Shown: positions 15,593-23,561 of the stretch, piece by piece
How the letters are laid out: each line of letters starts with the position of its first letter
Position numbering within the stretch: position 1 is the stretch's first letter
Origin: Palsa-504 sp050013055
Lineage (GTDB): Bacteria > Actinomycetota > Actinomycetes > Streptosporangiales > Streptosporangiaceae
Direction of reading: 5' to 3'
DNA: 24,516 bases
NCBI GenBank assembly: GCA_050013055.1
Contig: JBEKGC010000039.1
Span: forward strand, 1 to 24,516
Made by a program: the position numbers and the translations under genes
The notes under the pieces: generated by a model
What the model was told of the DNA's origin: nothing
The model's database searches: none
Seen by the model: the letters and a program-made list of their open reading frames with translations, nothing else

Positions 15593-16744
15593 GTGGACTT
15601 CGGCCTTACCGACGAACAGGACTTGCTCCGTGCCACGGCACGCGAGTTCGTCGCGGATGTCTGCCCGGCCACCAGAGCCAAGGAGTGGGACGAGCAGTCA
15701 GCGGTTCCTCCCGAACTGTTCAAGGGCATGGCTGACCTGGGCTGGTTTTCGCTGCCCTTCGCCGAGGAGGACGGCGGGGACGGCGGTGGTCCGGTCGAGC
15801 TGATCCTGATCGCGGAGGAACTCGGGCGGGCCAGCTTCGATGTGGCCATGTGCTACATCGGCGTGCTCATCCCGGGCCTCACCGTCTTCGACTGGGGCAG
15901 CGACGCGCAGCGGGCGTTCATCCGGGAGCATGTCATGACCGGCCGGCGGCGGCTCGCGGTGGCGGTCAGTGAGCCGGACAGCGGGTCTGATGCGGCCGCG
16001 CTGCGCACCTTCGCCCAGGACCGGGGCGACCACTTCCTGGTCAACGGCCAGAAGATGTGGTGCACCGGGGCCGGCCTCCCGGATACCACGATCGCCACCT
16101 ACGTCCGGACGGGCCCTCGTGAGCCCAAGCACGAGGGAATCAGCCTGCTCCTGATCGACCCGCAGGCCGGCGGGGTGCAGGTCCGGCGCACGCCCACCCT
16201 CGCCCGGCACATCCTGGGGACCAATGAGGTGTACCTGTCCGATGTGGTGGTGCCGCGGGAGAACCTGGTCGGTCCCCAGGACAAGGGGTGGTCGGTGATG
16301 CTCTCCAACATCGAGCTGGAGAAAGTGATCATCACCGGCGGCTACCTCGGGGCCGCCCAGGCGACCCTGGACGAGATGCTCGCGTTCGCCAAGACGCGGT
16401 ACGCGTTCGGCCGTCCGGTCGGCACCTTCCAGGCGCTGGCTCACGCCATGGCTGATCTGCAGGTGGAAATCGACTCGGCCCGGCTGCTGGCCTACCGGGC
16501 GGCATGGCTCCTGGCTCAGGGCAAGCCGTGCGGCCGGGAAGGCGCAATGGCCAAGCTCAAGGGCTCGGAGACCTACGTCGCCGCCGCCCGGCTGGGCATG
16601 CAAGTGTGCGCCGGGCATGGATTCTCCACCGAGAGCGTGATGAGCTTCCGCTACCGGGAGTCGATCGTGGCCACGATCTCCGGCGGCACCAGCCAGATCC
16701 AGCGCAACGGCATCGCCCGCAGCATGGGCCTGCGCGCCTACTGA
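15593..16744 (+). CDS. Acyl-CoA dehydrogenase family protein
   Basis: A 383-residue FAD-dependent enzyme that introduces a double bond into an acyl-CoA and passes electrons to an electron-transfer flavoprotein. It starts at GTG 15593 with AGGGGG upstream. Family blocks in order are an N-terminal helical domain (LTDEQDLLRATAREF), the AVAVSEPDSGSDAAAL flavin-binding block (123-137), NGQKMWCTGA, a middle beta domain, TRYAFGRPVGTFQALAHAMADL, and a C-terminal RNGIARSMGLRAY. The usual catalytic Glu of the YEGT motif is Gly364 here (ISGGTSQIQ); Glu243 in NIELEKV sits where isovaleryl-CoA-type dehydrogenases carry their base. It is a single-gene plus-strand unit, convergent with the synthetase 49 bases further on. 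Confidence 0.92.
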   Translation: MDFGLTDEQDLLRATAREFVADVCPATRAKEWDEQSAVPPELFKGMADLGWFSLPFAEEDGGDGGGPVELILIAEELGRASFDVAMCYIGVLIPGLTVFDWGSDAQRAFIREHVMTGRRRLAVAVSEPDSGSDAAALRTFAQDRGDHFLVNGQKMWCTGAGLPDTTIATYVRTGPREPKHEGISLLLIDPQAGGVQVRRTPTLARHILGTNEVYLSDVVVPRENLVGPQDKGWSVMLSNIELEKVIITGGYLGAAQATLDEMLAFAKTRYAFGRPVGTFQALAHAMADLQVEIDSARLLAYRAAWLLAQGKPCGREGAMAKLKGSETYVAAARLGMQVCAGHGFSTESVMSFRYRESIVATISGGTSQIQRNGIARSMGLRAY

Positions 16745-16793
16745 ACAAACCCCGTCCTGCCCCGTGCGGGCCGCTCGCCGTAGCCGAGGCACC

Positions 16794-18362
16794 TCATGAA
16801 GAACCCCCGCCCGCGCGGTACCGGCCGGGAGCGGCGCCGAATCGCTCGCGCAGCGGCCCGCGGCGGATCTTTCCGACCGGCGTCCGCAGCTCCCCGGCGG
16901 TGAACTCATACGATCGCGGGCACTTGAACCCGGCCAGGTGCTCCCGGCAGTAACCGTCCAGGCGCTCCGCCAGCTCCTGGTCCCCAGCCTCCCCAACCTC
17001 CCCCGCCTCCACCTGCACCACGGCCTTCACCTGCTCACCCATCTCCGGGTCGGGGACGCCAAGCACCGCGGCGTCGACTACGTCCGGGTGCAAGGTCAGC
17101 ACGTTCTCGATCTCCTGCGGATAGATGTTCACCCCGCCCGAGATGATCAGGTTGCTGGCCCGGTCGGTGAGGTAGAGGTAGCCGTCGTCATCGAGGTACC
17201 CGACATCGCCCACGGTCCGCCAGCCGCGCTCGTTCGCGACGGCCGCGGTCCTGTCCGGATCGCCGTGGTACTCCGAAGCGGTCCCGCCCTCGAACCAGAT
17301 CGTGCCGGCCTTACCCGGCGGCAGCTCCGCCCCGTCAAGACCAGTCACATGCGGAACGCCCATCAGCGGCCGGCCGACGGACCCGGGTTTGCGCAGCCAT
17401 TCCTCGGAGAAGATCGAAGCCGCGCCGAACCCCTCGGTCATCGAGTAGAACTCGAACAGGATCGGCCCCCACCAGCTGATCATGGCCTGCTTGACCGGGA
17501 CCGGGCAGGGCGCCGCGGCGTGCACCGCCCAGCGCAGGCTGCTCAGGTCGTACGCGCTCCGCGCCAAAGCAGGCAGCTTCAGCATCCGGACGAACATGGT
17601 CGGTACCCACTGACTGTGGGTCACCCGCTGCGCCTCGATGAGCCGCAGCGCCTGCTCGGCGTCGAACCGCTCCATCACCACCACGGTCGCCCCGCTCCGG
17701 TGGCAGGACATGGTCCAGGCCAGCGGCGCGGCGTGGTAGAGCGGGGCGGGGGACAGGTACACATCGCCTTCGGCCATGCCGAGCAGCTCGCGCAGCCAGT
17801 GCCCGGGGATGTCCGGATGCTCACCGAGGGCCGTCCCGCTGACCGGCCGCTTGATCCCCTTCGGCCGGCCCGTGGTCCCGGAGCTGTAGAGCATGATGTC
17901 GCCCTCGCACTCATCCGGGATCGGGATCGCAGGCAGCGCGCCGACCGCGCCGGAGTAGGCGTCCCAGCCGGGGATCGTGCCGCCGATCATCAGCCGCCGA
18001 ACGCCCGGCGCCAGTACCGGTTCCAGCTGCGCGGCCAGGCCGGCCAGCTGGTGGCTGATCACCACCATCGCGGCCCCGCTGTCGGTGATCACGTATCCGG
18101 CCTCTTCGGCGGTCAGGTGCCAGTTGACGGCGGTGAACTGCAAGCCGGAGCGCTGCGCGCCCCAGGCCAGGTCGAGCAGTTCCGGCCGGTTCTCCATGAT
18201 CGCGGCCAGGCCGTCCCCGGGACGCAGCCCGCAGCGCCTGGCCAGCCAGGCCACCTGGTTGGACCGGGCCTCCAGCTCGGCGTAGGTCACCACGGTGCCG
18301 GCGGTGCCCATGATGACCGCCGGGCGCTCCGGCTCCTTGGCGGCGAAGATTCCCGGATGCAT
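16794..18362 (-). CDS. Acyl-CoA synthetase (AMP-binding, FadD-like)
   Basis: A 522-residue ANL-superfamily ligase that adenylates a carboxylic acid and transfers it to CoA, the likely entry step of the cluster. It starts at ATG 18362 with GGAGGG seven bases upstream. Motifs are YSSGTTGRPKG (159-169, P-loop), PAPLYHAAPL, FEFYSMTEGFG (the Y-x-x-TE motif), WRTVGDVGYLDDDGYLYLTDR (the Asp that binds ribose), SNLIISGGVNIYPQEIE (hinge and A8 loop), and the C-terminal RTPVGK with catalytic Lys498. All key residues are present. The acid it activates cannot be read from sequence. Its promoter region is shared with the divergent SnoaL-like operon and carries the 18-bp element. Confidence 0.92.
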   Translation of the reverse strand: MHPGIFAAKEPERPAVIMGTAGTVVTYAELEARSNQVAWLARRCGLRPGDGLAAIMENRPELLDLAWGAQRSGLQFTAVNWHLTAEEAGYVITDSGAAMVVISHQLAGLAAQLEPVLAPGVRRLMIGGTIPGWDAYSGAVGALPAIPIPDECEGDIMLYSSGTTGRPKGIKRPVSGTALGEHPDIPGHWLRELLGMAEGDVYLSPAPLYHAAPLAWTMSCHRSGATVVVMERFDAEQALRLIEAQRVTHSQWVPTMFVRMLKLPALARSAYDLSSLRWAVHAAAPCPVPVKQAMISWWGPILFEFYSMTEGFGAASIFSEEWLRKPGSVGRPLMGVPHVTGLDGAELPPGKAGTIWFEGGTASEYHGDPDRTAAVANERGWRTVGDVGYLDDDGYLYLTDRASNLIISGGVNIYPQEIENVLTLHPDVVDAAVLGVPDPEMGEQVKAVVQVEAGEVGEAGDQELAERLDGYCREHLAGFKCPRSYEFTAGELRTPVGKIRRGPLRERFGAAPGRYRAGGGSS

Positions 18363-18405
18363 GATGTGCCCTCCTGACCAGGCCCCGGCGAGCCTCTACC
18401 TGATA

Positions 18406-18430
18406 CAATCAGTTGACTTATTATTCTAAA
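18406..18430 (-). promoter_or_regulatory. AT-rich element with 18-bp motif before the acyl-CoA synthetase
   Basis: On the minus strand TAGAATAATAAGTCAACT (18428 to 18411) matches 17 of 18 bases of the element at 15546-15563. AATAAT (18425-18420) with TGGACC (18448-18443), 17 bases apart, gives the same candidate promoter geometry as before the dehydrogenase. It also lies 70 bases upstream of the divergent SnoaL-like gene. Confidence 0.65.
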
Positions 18431-18500
18431 TAAACGACGATCGGTCCAGGCACCTGATGCCCGGATAGCGGAATGGCACGGATAGCTGAAGGGGAGACTC

Positions 18501-19064
18501 GTGGCCGACCTGGAAGAGCGCGTCGAGCGTATCGAGGCGCAGCTGGCCATCCAGCAGCTGGCCATCCGGTATGCGATGGCCGTGGATGCCAGGGACATCG
18601 ATGCCTGGCTGGGCTGCTTCCGGCCGGACGTGGACATGGGCAGGCACGGCACCGGCCGGGAGGCGCTGCGGCGCTACATCGATCCGATGGTGCGCCGGTT
18701 CTACCGCTCGGTGCACCAGATCTGCGGGCACCGCATCGAGCTAACCGTCCCGGGCCGCGCCACCGGCGCGGTTTACTGCCGCGCCGAGCACGAGGTGGGG
18801 GACGAGTGGATCGTGATGGCGATCTGCTACTTCGATGAGTACGCGCGCGTGAACGGCGAGTGGTTCTTCTCCCGGCGGCGGGAGCGCCACTGGTACGCGG
18901 CCGACGTGACCCGGACCCCGCAGTCGGCCGGGTTCACCGGCTGGGCGGGCAGCGGGAAACCGGCGCTGCCCGGCGAGTTCGGCTCGTGGGCCCGCTTCTG
19001 GGACGGCGACCCCCGCGCCGCCACGCTGACCGCCGCCCCGGCGGCCAAAGGAGCAACCCGGTGA
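18501..19064 (+). CDS. SnoaL-like / NTF2-fold family protein
   Basis: A 187-residue protein starting at GTG 18501 with GGGGAG four bases upstream. The opening LEERVERIEAQLAIQQLAIRYAMAVDARDIDAWLGCF is the typical helical start of the SnoaL-like (NTF2 cone) family, followed by PDVDMGRHGTGREALRRYI, an RSVHQICGHRIEL strand and an EWFFSRRRERHWY strand. Such proteins act as hydratases, isomerases, dehydratases or small-ligand binders. An Asp-Asp/His pocket is suggested by D28/D31 and the later His, but I cannot assign the reaction. Its stop overlaps the start of the LLM gene (GTGA), so the two are translationally coupled. The C-terminal tail beyond about residue 135 is Pro/Ala-rich and not part of the fold. 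Confidence 0.85.
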   Translation: MADLEERVERIEAQLAIQQLAIRYAMAVDARDIDAWLGCFRPDVDMGRHGTGREALRRYIDPMVRRFYRSVHQICGHRIELTVPGRATGAVYCRAEHEVGDEWIVMAICYFDEYARVNGEWFFSRRRERHWYAADVTRTPQSAGFTGWAGSGKPALPGEFGSWARFWDGDPRAATLTAAPAAKGATR

Positions 19065-20074
19065 CTATGCCCGCCCAGGGGGCCAGCCCCCCGGAGCCCC
19101 CCGGCGTCGGCGTCTGGTTCGACCTGCGCAACCCGCCCGCCTGGCGGCAGGACCCCGCCCGGCTCTACGCGTTCACCCTGGAGCTGTGCGAAGAGGCCGA
19201 ACACCTCGGTGCGGACTCCCTCTGGTTCTCCGAGCACCACGGCTTCGAAGACGGCTACCTGCCGCAGCCCCTGACCTTCGCGGCCGCCGCGGCCGCGCGG
19301 ACTACCCGCGTCCGCCTGGGCACAGGCATCCTCGTCGCGCCGCTGCGCAAGACCGCGCAACTCGCCGAGGAAGCGGCGGTGGTGGACATCATCAGCGGCG
19401 GCCGGCTGGAGCTCGGCCTGGGCGCCGGCTACCGCCGGCCGGAATTCGAGCTGTTCGGCACGGACTTCACCGCCCGCTACCGCCTCCTCGATGACCAAAG
19501 AGAAGAGCTGCGCCGGCTCTGGGACTCCGGCGGCCTCACCCCCCAGCCCGTACAGGACCAGCTGCCGATCTGGCTGGGCTACCAGGGCCCGAAAGGCGCC
19601 CGGCGGGCAGGCCTGATGGGCGAAGGCCTGCTTACGCTCGCGCAGACCTCCTGGCCTCACTACCGCGACGGCCTGGCCGAGGGCGGCCACGACCCGGCGA
19701 AGGCCCGGATGGGCGGCGGAATCCAGGCCTACGTGACCGACGATCCCGAACGGGACTGGCCCCACCTCGCCCCGCGCATCGCCTACGCCCAGGACAGCTA
19801 CCGCAGGTACATGGTCGAGGGCACCGGCCACCCGGTGCCCCGCCCGGTGGACCCCGAGCGGTTGCGAACGAAAGGACCGGATGCAGGCCCGATGTCGTAC
19901 TTCCTGTTCGGCACGCCCGAACAGGTCGCCAAGGCGATCAGGGACCACATAGGCGAAGCCCCGGTGCAGACGGTCTGGCTGGGCGCATCGGTGGCGGGCC
20001 TGCCCGAAGACCTGGCCGCCCGCCACGTGCAGACCATCTGCACCCGGTTGCGCGTCTTGCTGACGGAGGGATGA
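19061..20074 (+). CDS. LLM-class flavin-dependent oxidoreductase
   Basis: A 337-residue luciferase-like TIM-barrel protein using FMN or F420. GTG 19061 is preferred: AAAGGAG lies seven bases upstream and the GTGA overlaps the previous stop; ATG 19067 is the alternative. Blocks include GVGVWFDLRNP, ADSLWFSEHHGFEDGYLPQPLTFAAAAAARTTRVRLGTGILVAPLRKTAQLAEEAAVVDIIS (seen in segments), GRLELGLGAGYRRPEFELFG, QLPIWLGYQGPKGARRAG and the C-terminal FGTPEQVAKAI segment. It differs from the LLM at 14447-15487, so the cluster has two distinct enzymes of this class. It could be a monooxygenase or a reductase of an oxygenated or cyclic intermediate. It overlaps the following SDR gene. Confidence 0.88.
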   Translation: MTMPAQGASPPEPPGVGVWFDLRNPPAWRQDPARLYAFTLELCEEAEHLGADSLWFSEHHGFEDGYLPQPLTFAAAAAARTTRVRLGTGILVAPLRKTAQLAEEAAVVDIISGGRLELGLGAGYRRPEFELFGTDFTARYRLLDDQREELRRLWDSGGLTPQPVQDQLPIWLGYQGPKGARRAGLMGEGLLTLAQTSWPHYRDGLAEGGHDPAKARMGGGIQAYVTDDPERDWPHLAPRIAYAQDSYRRYMVEGTGHPVPRPVDPERLRTKGPDAGPMSYFLFGTPEQVAKAIRDHIGEAPVQTVWLGASVAGLPEDLAARHVQTICTRLRVLLTEG

Positions 20075-20076
20075 CC

Positions 20077-20862
20077 ATGGGCAGGCTCGACGGCAAGATC
20101 GCCATCATCACCGGCGCGGCGTCCGGCATCGGCCAGGCCACCGCGCGGCGGGTAGCGGCCGAGGGTGCCCGCACCGTGGTCGCTGACCTGAATGCAGATG
20201 GCGCGAAACAGGTCGCGGAGGCGATCACCGCCGCGGGCGGCGAAGCGACCGCCGTCCAGGTGGACCTAGGCGACGTCGACTCGGTCCGGGCCATGATCCA
20301 GGCGGCGGTGGCCGCCTACGGTGGCCTGGACATCCTGCACAACAACGCCGCCGCGACCCAGCTGGCCGCGACCAGGGACCTGCCGGTGAGCGCGGCCGAC
20401 CCCGAGGTCTGGGACGAGACGATGCGGGTCAACCTGCGCGGCGCCCTGGTGGCCATCCAGGCCGCGGCGCCGCACATGATCGCGCGCGGCAGCGGCTCGG
20501 TCATCAACACCGCCTCGGGCTCCGGCCTGACCGGCGACCTGCGCAACCCGGCCTACGGCGCGTCCAAGGCCGCCCTGATCAGCCTGACCCGCTACGCCGC
20601 GACCGAGTTCGGCAAGCAGGGGATAAGGTGCAACGCGATATCACCCGGCTACATCGTGATCGGCGGCAAGCCCGGCCGCGACGCCGTGAACGCGACCATG
20701 CTGCGGCACGCGCTCACGCCCCGCCTCGGCCGCCCGGAGGACATCGCCGCGCTGGTGGTCTTCCTGGCCTCCGACGAATCCGCCTTCATCACCGGGCAGA
20801 ACATCTGCGTCGACGGCGGCAGCCTCGCCCATCAGCCCTTCGTGGCGGATTTCCGTCCCTGA
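20077..20862 (+). CDS. SDR-family NAD(P)-dependent oxidoreductase
   Basis: A 261-residue classical short-chain dehydrogenase. ATG 20077 has GGAGGG six bases upstream; ATG 20071 overlaps the previous stop (ATGA) but touches the ribosome site, so it is less likely. Motifs are TGAASGIG (12-19, cofactor loop), VVADLNADG (an Asp after the second strand, favouring NAD), HNNAA (88-92), Ser147, Tyr160 and Lys164 (YGASK), and a C-terminal FITGQNICVDGG. All catalytic residues are present. Third in the plus-strand operon, it probably oxidises a hydroxyl formed on the acyl-CoA or its ring. The substrate is unknown. Confidence 0.9.
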   Translation: MGRLDGKIAIITGAASGIGQATARRVAAEGARTVVADLNADGAKQVAEAITAAGGEATAVQVDLGDVDSVRAMIQAAVAAYGGLDILHNNAAATQLAATRDLPVSAADPEVWDETMRVNLRGALVAIQAAAPHMIARGSGSVINTASGSGLTGDLRNPAYGASKAALISLTRYAATEFGKQGIRCNAISPGYIVIGGKPGRDAVNATMLRHALTPRLGRPEDIAALVVFLASDESAFITGQNICVDGGSLAHQPFVADFRP

Positions 20863-20921
20863 ACCAAAGCCATTAATGCCGAACGAACACGGGTGCGTGC
20901 ACCCGCCCAGGAGGAGAGCTC

Positions 20922-21833
20922 ATGCCCGCAGGAACATGCACCGGCCGCGTCGCGGTCATCACCGGCGCGGGGAACGGCATCGGCCGGGCCCATGCCCTGG
21001 CGTTTGCCGCGCAAGGCGCCAAGGTCGTGGTCAACGACCTCGGCGGTGCCCGGGACGGCGCAGGATCCTCAGCCGGCCCGGCCCAGGCGGTGGCCGACGA
21101 GATCACCGCGGCCGGCGGCGAGGCCGTCGCCAACACCGATGACATCTCCTCCTGGGCGGGCGCGGAGCGCCTGATCGAAGCGGCCGTCGAGGCGTTCGGC
21201 GGGCTGGACGTGGTGGTGAACAACGCGGGCATCCTGCGCGACCGGATGATCGTCTCGATGACCGAGCCGGACTGGGACGCGGTCATCGGCGTGCACCTCA
21301 AGGGCACCTTCGCGGTACTGCACCATGCCGCCGCGTACTGGCGCCAGCGGGTCAAGGACGGCCACGCCAACGACGCGCGGGTCATCAACACGACCTCGCC
21401 GTCGGGCCTGTTCGGCAACGCGGGCCAGGGCAACTACGGGGCGGCCAAGGCCGGGATCGCCAGCCTGACCATCATCGCGGCCCGTGAGCTCGAGCGGTAC
21501 GGCGTCACGGTCAACGCCATCGCGCCGACCGCGCTGACGAGGATGACGCAGGACATCGAGATGATGCGCACCGCGGCGGCCACCGCGGACCTCAGCCCCG
21601 AGGCGATCTCGCCGCTGGTGGTCTGGCTCGGCTCCGCGGAATCCCGCGAGGTGACCGGGCGCGTATTCGGCGTCTGGGGCAACGCGATCACCGTCCTCGA
21701 AGGCTGGGTGAACGGCCCGGCCGCCTCCGCCGATACCCGCTGGGACCAGGCCGGCCTGTCCGCGGTCGTTCCCGGCCTGGTCGCCAGGGCCGCCCCCAAC
21801 GCCGACACCGTGGGCAACCGCAAGCCGGCCTGA
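20922..21833 (+). CDS. SDR-family oxidoreductase, (3R)-hydroxyacyl-CoA dehydrogenase-like
   Basis: A 303-residue SDR starting at ATG 20922 with AGGAGGAG about six bases upstream. Motifs are TGAGNGIG (14-21), VVVNDLGG then a Gly/Ala-rich insertion of about 15 residues, NNAG (100-103), Ser159, Tyr172 and Lys176 (NYGAAK). The DLGG-plus-insertion after the second strand and the longer length resemble the hydroxyacyl-CoA dehydrogenase half of multifunctional beta-oxidation enzyme type 2, so a 3-hydroxyacyl-CoA is a likely substrate (inference). It lies 59 bases after the first SDR, probably in the same operon, and ends 10 bases before the convergent amidohydrolase. Confidence 0.9.
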   Translation: MPAGTCTGRVAVITGAGNGIGRAHALAFAAQGAKVVVNDLGGARDGAGSSAGPAQAVADEITAAGGEAVANTDDISSWAGAERLIEAAVEAFGGLDVVVNNAGILRDRMIVSMTEPDWDAVIGVHLKGTFAVLHHAAAYWRQRVKDGHANDARVINTTSPSGLFGNAGQGNYGAAKAGIASLTIIAARELERYGVTVNAIAPTALTRMTQDIEMMRTAAATADLSPEAISPLVVWLGSAESREVTGRVFGVWGNAITVLEGWVNGPAASADTRWDQAGLSAVVPGLVARAAPNADTVGNRKPA

Positions 21834-21843
21834 TCATCGCTGC

Positions 21844-22923
21844 CTATACCGACGCCTGGGCGGGGGTCTGGGCGGGAACCCGGAACAGCTCGTTGAAGGT
21901 GCCGCTGGTGACCCGCTCGCGCACCTCGTCGCTGACATCGGCGAACAGGCCGCGCAGCGTCTCCTGGGTGTGCCCGTAGGTGCCTTCCAGGTGCGGGTAG
22001 TCATCCCCCCAGAGCACATTGCGGTAGCCCGTGGCTGGCACTATCTGCACCGCGCTCTTGTCGTGCTGGAAGGACGCGTAGACCTGCTGGCGGATGATCT
22101 CGCTGGGCAGCCGGTTCAGCTTGGGCCTGACGAACATGCCGTGCTGGCGGTAGGCCTCGTCCATCCGGTCCCCGATGGCGGGCACCCAGGCGGCACCGCC
22201 CTCGGCGATGAGGATGCGCAGGCCGGGGTGGCGGTCCAGGGCGCCGCCCGCGACCATGTGGGACACGACCCGCATGCCGGGATATGTCGTCTCCATGTAG
22301 TTGACGATGGCACCGCCGGGCCCGCGGAACACCACCGTGTCCCCGCCGGTGCCGATGTGGAAGCCGAGCACCACGCCGGCCCGTTCGGCCGCGGTCCACA
22401 GCGGCTCCCACCGGTCGAGCGCGTATTCCTCGCCAGGGCGGGTCTGGCTGGGCAGGAACACGGCCTGGAAGCCGAGCCCGGCGGCGCGCTCCAGCTCGGC
22501 GACCGCGTCGTCGATATCCGCCGTGGACACGCACGCGGTGGGGATGACCCGCTTGTTCCTGCTCAAGATCTCGGCATGCGCCCAGTCGTTCCAGGCCCGC
22601 ACCGTTTCGGCGGCCAGCTCCCGGTCAGTGATCTTGACGGTCCAGAACCCCATCGAGGGGAACGCGAGCTGGCCCCAGACCCCTTCGCCGTCGAGGTCCT
22701 TCAGCCGGATGTCGAGATCCCGGGCGCCCGGCGGGCGCATCGCGTCCATAAAGTCGTTCAGCTGGCGGTCCATCCGCTCGCCGTCGATGTAGAGGATCTC
22801 GTACTTGTCGCCGCGCTCCGATCGCGGCGCCCGCTCCGCCAGCCTGGGCGGCAGAGACTGCAGCCACAGGTCAGCGGGTTCCAGCACGTGCGAGTCCGCG
22901 GAGTTGGCCCAGATCTTGGTCAA
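21844..22923 (-). CDS. Amidohydrolase family protein (amidohydrolase_2, TIM barrel)
   Basis: A 359-residue metal-dependent TIM-barrel protein of the amidohydrolase_2/ACMSD-like group, which includes hydrolases and non-oxidative decarboxylases. It starts at TTG 22923 with AGGAGGG upstream. Visible are the N-terminal metal segment ADSHVLEPADLW, GFHIGTGG with a metal His, VVSHMVAGGALDRHPGLRI, AEGGAAWVPAIGDRMDE and the C-terminal LWGDDYPHLEG with the catalytic Asp. Members of this group with the DSHVxEPxDLW start are common beside acyl-CoA genes in actinobacteria, but the reaction is mostly unknown; decarboxylation or ring-opening hydrolysis fits this setting. It is transcribed divergently from the OB-fold gene. 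Confidence 0.88.
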   Translation of the reverse strand: MTKIWANSADSHVLEPADLWLQSLPPRLAERAPRSERGDKYEILYIDGERMDRQLNDFMDAMRPPGARDLDIRLKDLDGEGVWGQLAFPSMGFWTVKITDRELAAETVRAWNDWAHAEILSRNKRVIPTACVSTADIDDAVAELERAAGLGFQAVFLPSQTRPGEEYALDRWEPLWTAAERAGVVLGFHIGTGGDTVVFRGPGGAIVNYMETTYPGMRVVSHMVAGGALDRHPGLRILIAEGGAAWVPAIGDRMDEAYRQHGMFVRPKLNRLPSEIIRQQVYASFQHDKSAVQIVPATGYRNVLWGDDYPHLEGTYGHTQETLRGLFADVSDEVRERVTSGTFNELFRVPAQTPAQASV

Positions 22924-22979
22924 CGTGTCCCTCCTTGTTCGCAGCCGGCGTCCGCGCTGGCGCGGTGCGGCCGTTATCG

Positions 22980-23010
22980 GTATAAACAGTTTACATAGTT
23001 ATCTGTATTG
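22980..23010. promoter_or_regulatory. AT-rich island between divergent amidohydrolase and OB-fold genes
   Basis: The sequence around 22981-23007 contains AACAGTTTACATAGTTATC, with two AGTT units ten bases apart, imperfectly palindromic. It is the only AT-rich patch in this divergent intergenic region and shares the AGTT core with the three other islands of the cluster. Confidence 0.5.
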
Positions 23011-23099
23011 AGGGTAGGCTTGGGGTACGGAAGGTCCGCGGCTCCAGAGCCGGGCCCGAGGATGGAGCCGGCTGTGACCGGCGGGCAGGAGTGTAGGCG

Positions 23100-23561
23100 A
23101 TGACCGGATCCCGGCAGGTTCCCGTGGCGGAAGGCCTTTTCACCTGGCCGTCGGAGGATCCCCGGTTGATCGGGGCGCGGTGCGCGGAGTGCGGTTTGGC
23201 CGCCTTCCCGGCCGGGCCGGACCCGTTTACCTGCCAGCGATGCGGCGGGACCGGGTTCACCCAGACGCTGCTGCCCGACCGGGGCACGCTGTGGACGTTC
23301 ACCACGCAGGACTTCCGGCCGCCGAGCCCGCCCTACGACGGTGCCGACACCGCTGAGACCTTCCAGCCGTACGCGCTGGGCTACGTCGAGCTGCCCGGCG
23401 AGGTCATGGTCGAGGCCCGGCTGACATTCCGGGGCGAGCCCGATCCGGCCCGGCTGGCCATCGGCCAGCCGATGCGGCTGGCCATCGTGCCCTACAGCGT
23501 CGGCGCGGACGGCACAGAGATCATGACGTTCGCGTTCACGCCCGTAATCGGGGAGGCATGA
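23100..23561 (+). CDS. Zn-ribbon / OB-fold protein (DUF35 family)
   Basis: A 153-residue protein starting at ATG 23100 with AGGAG eight bases upstream. The N-terminal rubredoxin-like zinc ribbon has Cys28, Cys31, Cys45 and Cys48 (CAEC and CQRC), followed by a WTFTTQDFRPPSPPY segment and an OB-fold with YALGYVELPGEVMVEARL. DUF35 proteins are partners of thiolase-fold enzymes and of crotonase-like hydratases in steroid and fatty-acid degradation. Here it directly precedes a thiolase whose start is adjacent to its stop, which fits a heteromeric thiolase-OB complex. Confidence 0.92.
   Translation: MTGSRQVPVAEGLFTWPSEDPRLIGARCAECGLAAFPAGPDPFTCQRCGGTGFTQTLLPDRGTLWTFTTQDFRPPSPPYDGADTAETFQPYALGYVELPGEVMVEARLTFRGEPDPARLAIGQPMRLAIVPYSVGADGTEIMTFAFTPVIGEA

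Noticed and set aside
15698..16996. 432-residue minus-strand open frame opposite the acyl-CoA dehydrogenase
   Set aside because: Antisense shadow in GC-rich DNA; low-complexity composition and no motif.
16938..18377. 479-residue plus-strand open frame opposite the acyl-CoA synthetase
   Set aside because: It is the antisense shadow of a gene with all ANL motifs; its His/Arg/Pro/Gly-rich sequence matches no family and it has no ribosome binding site.
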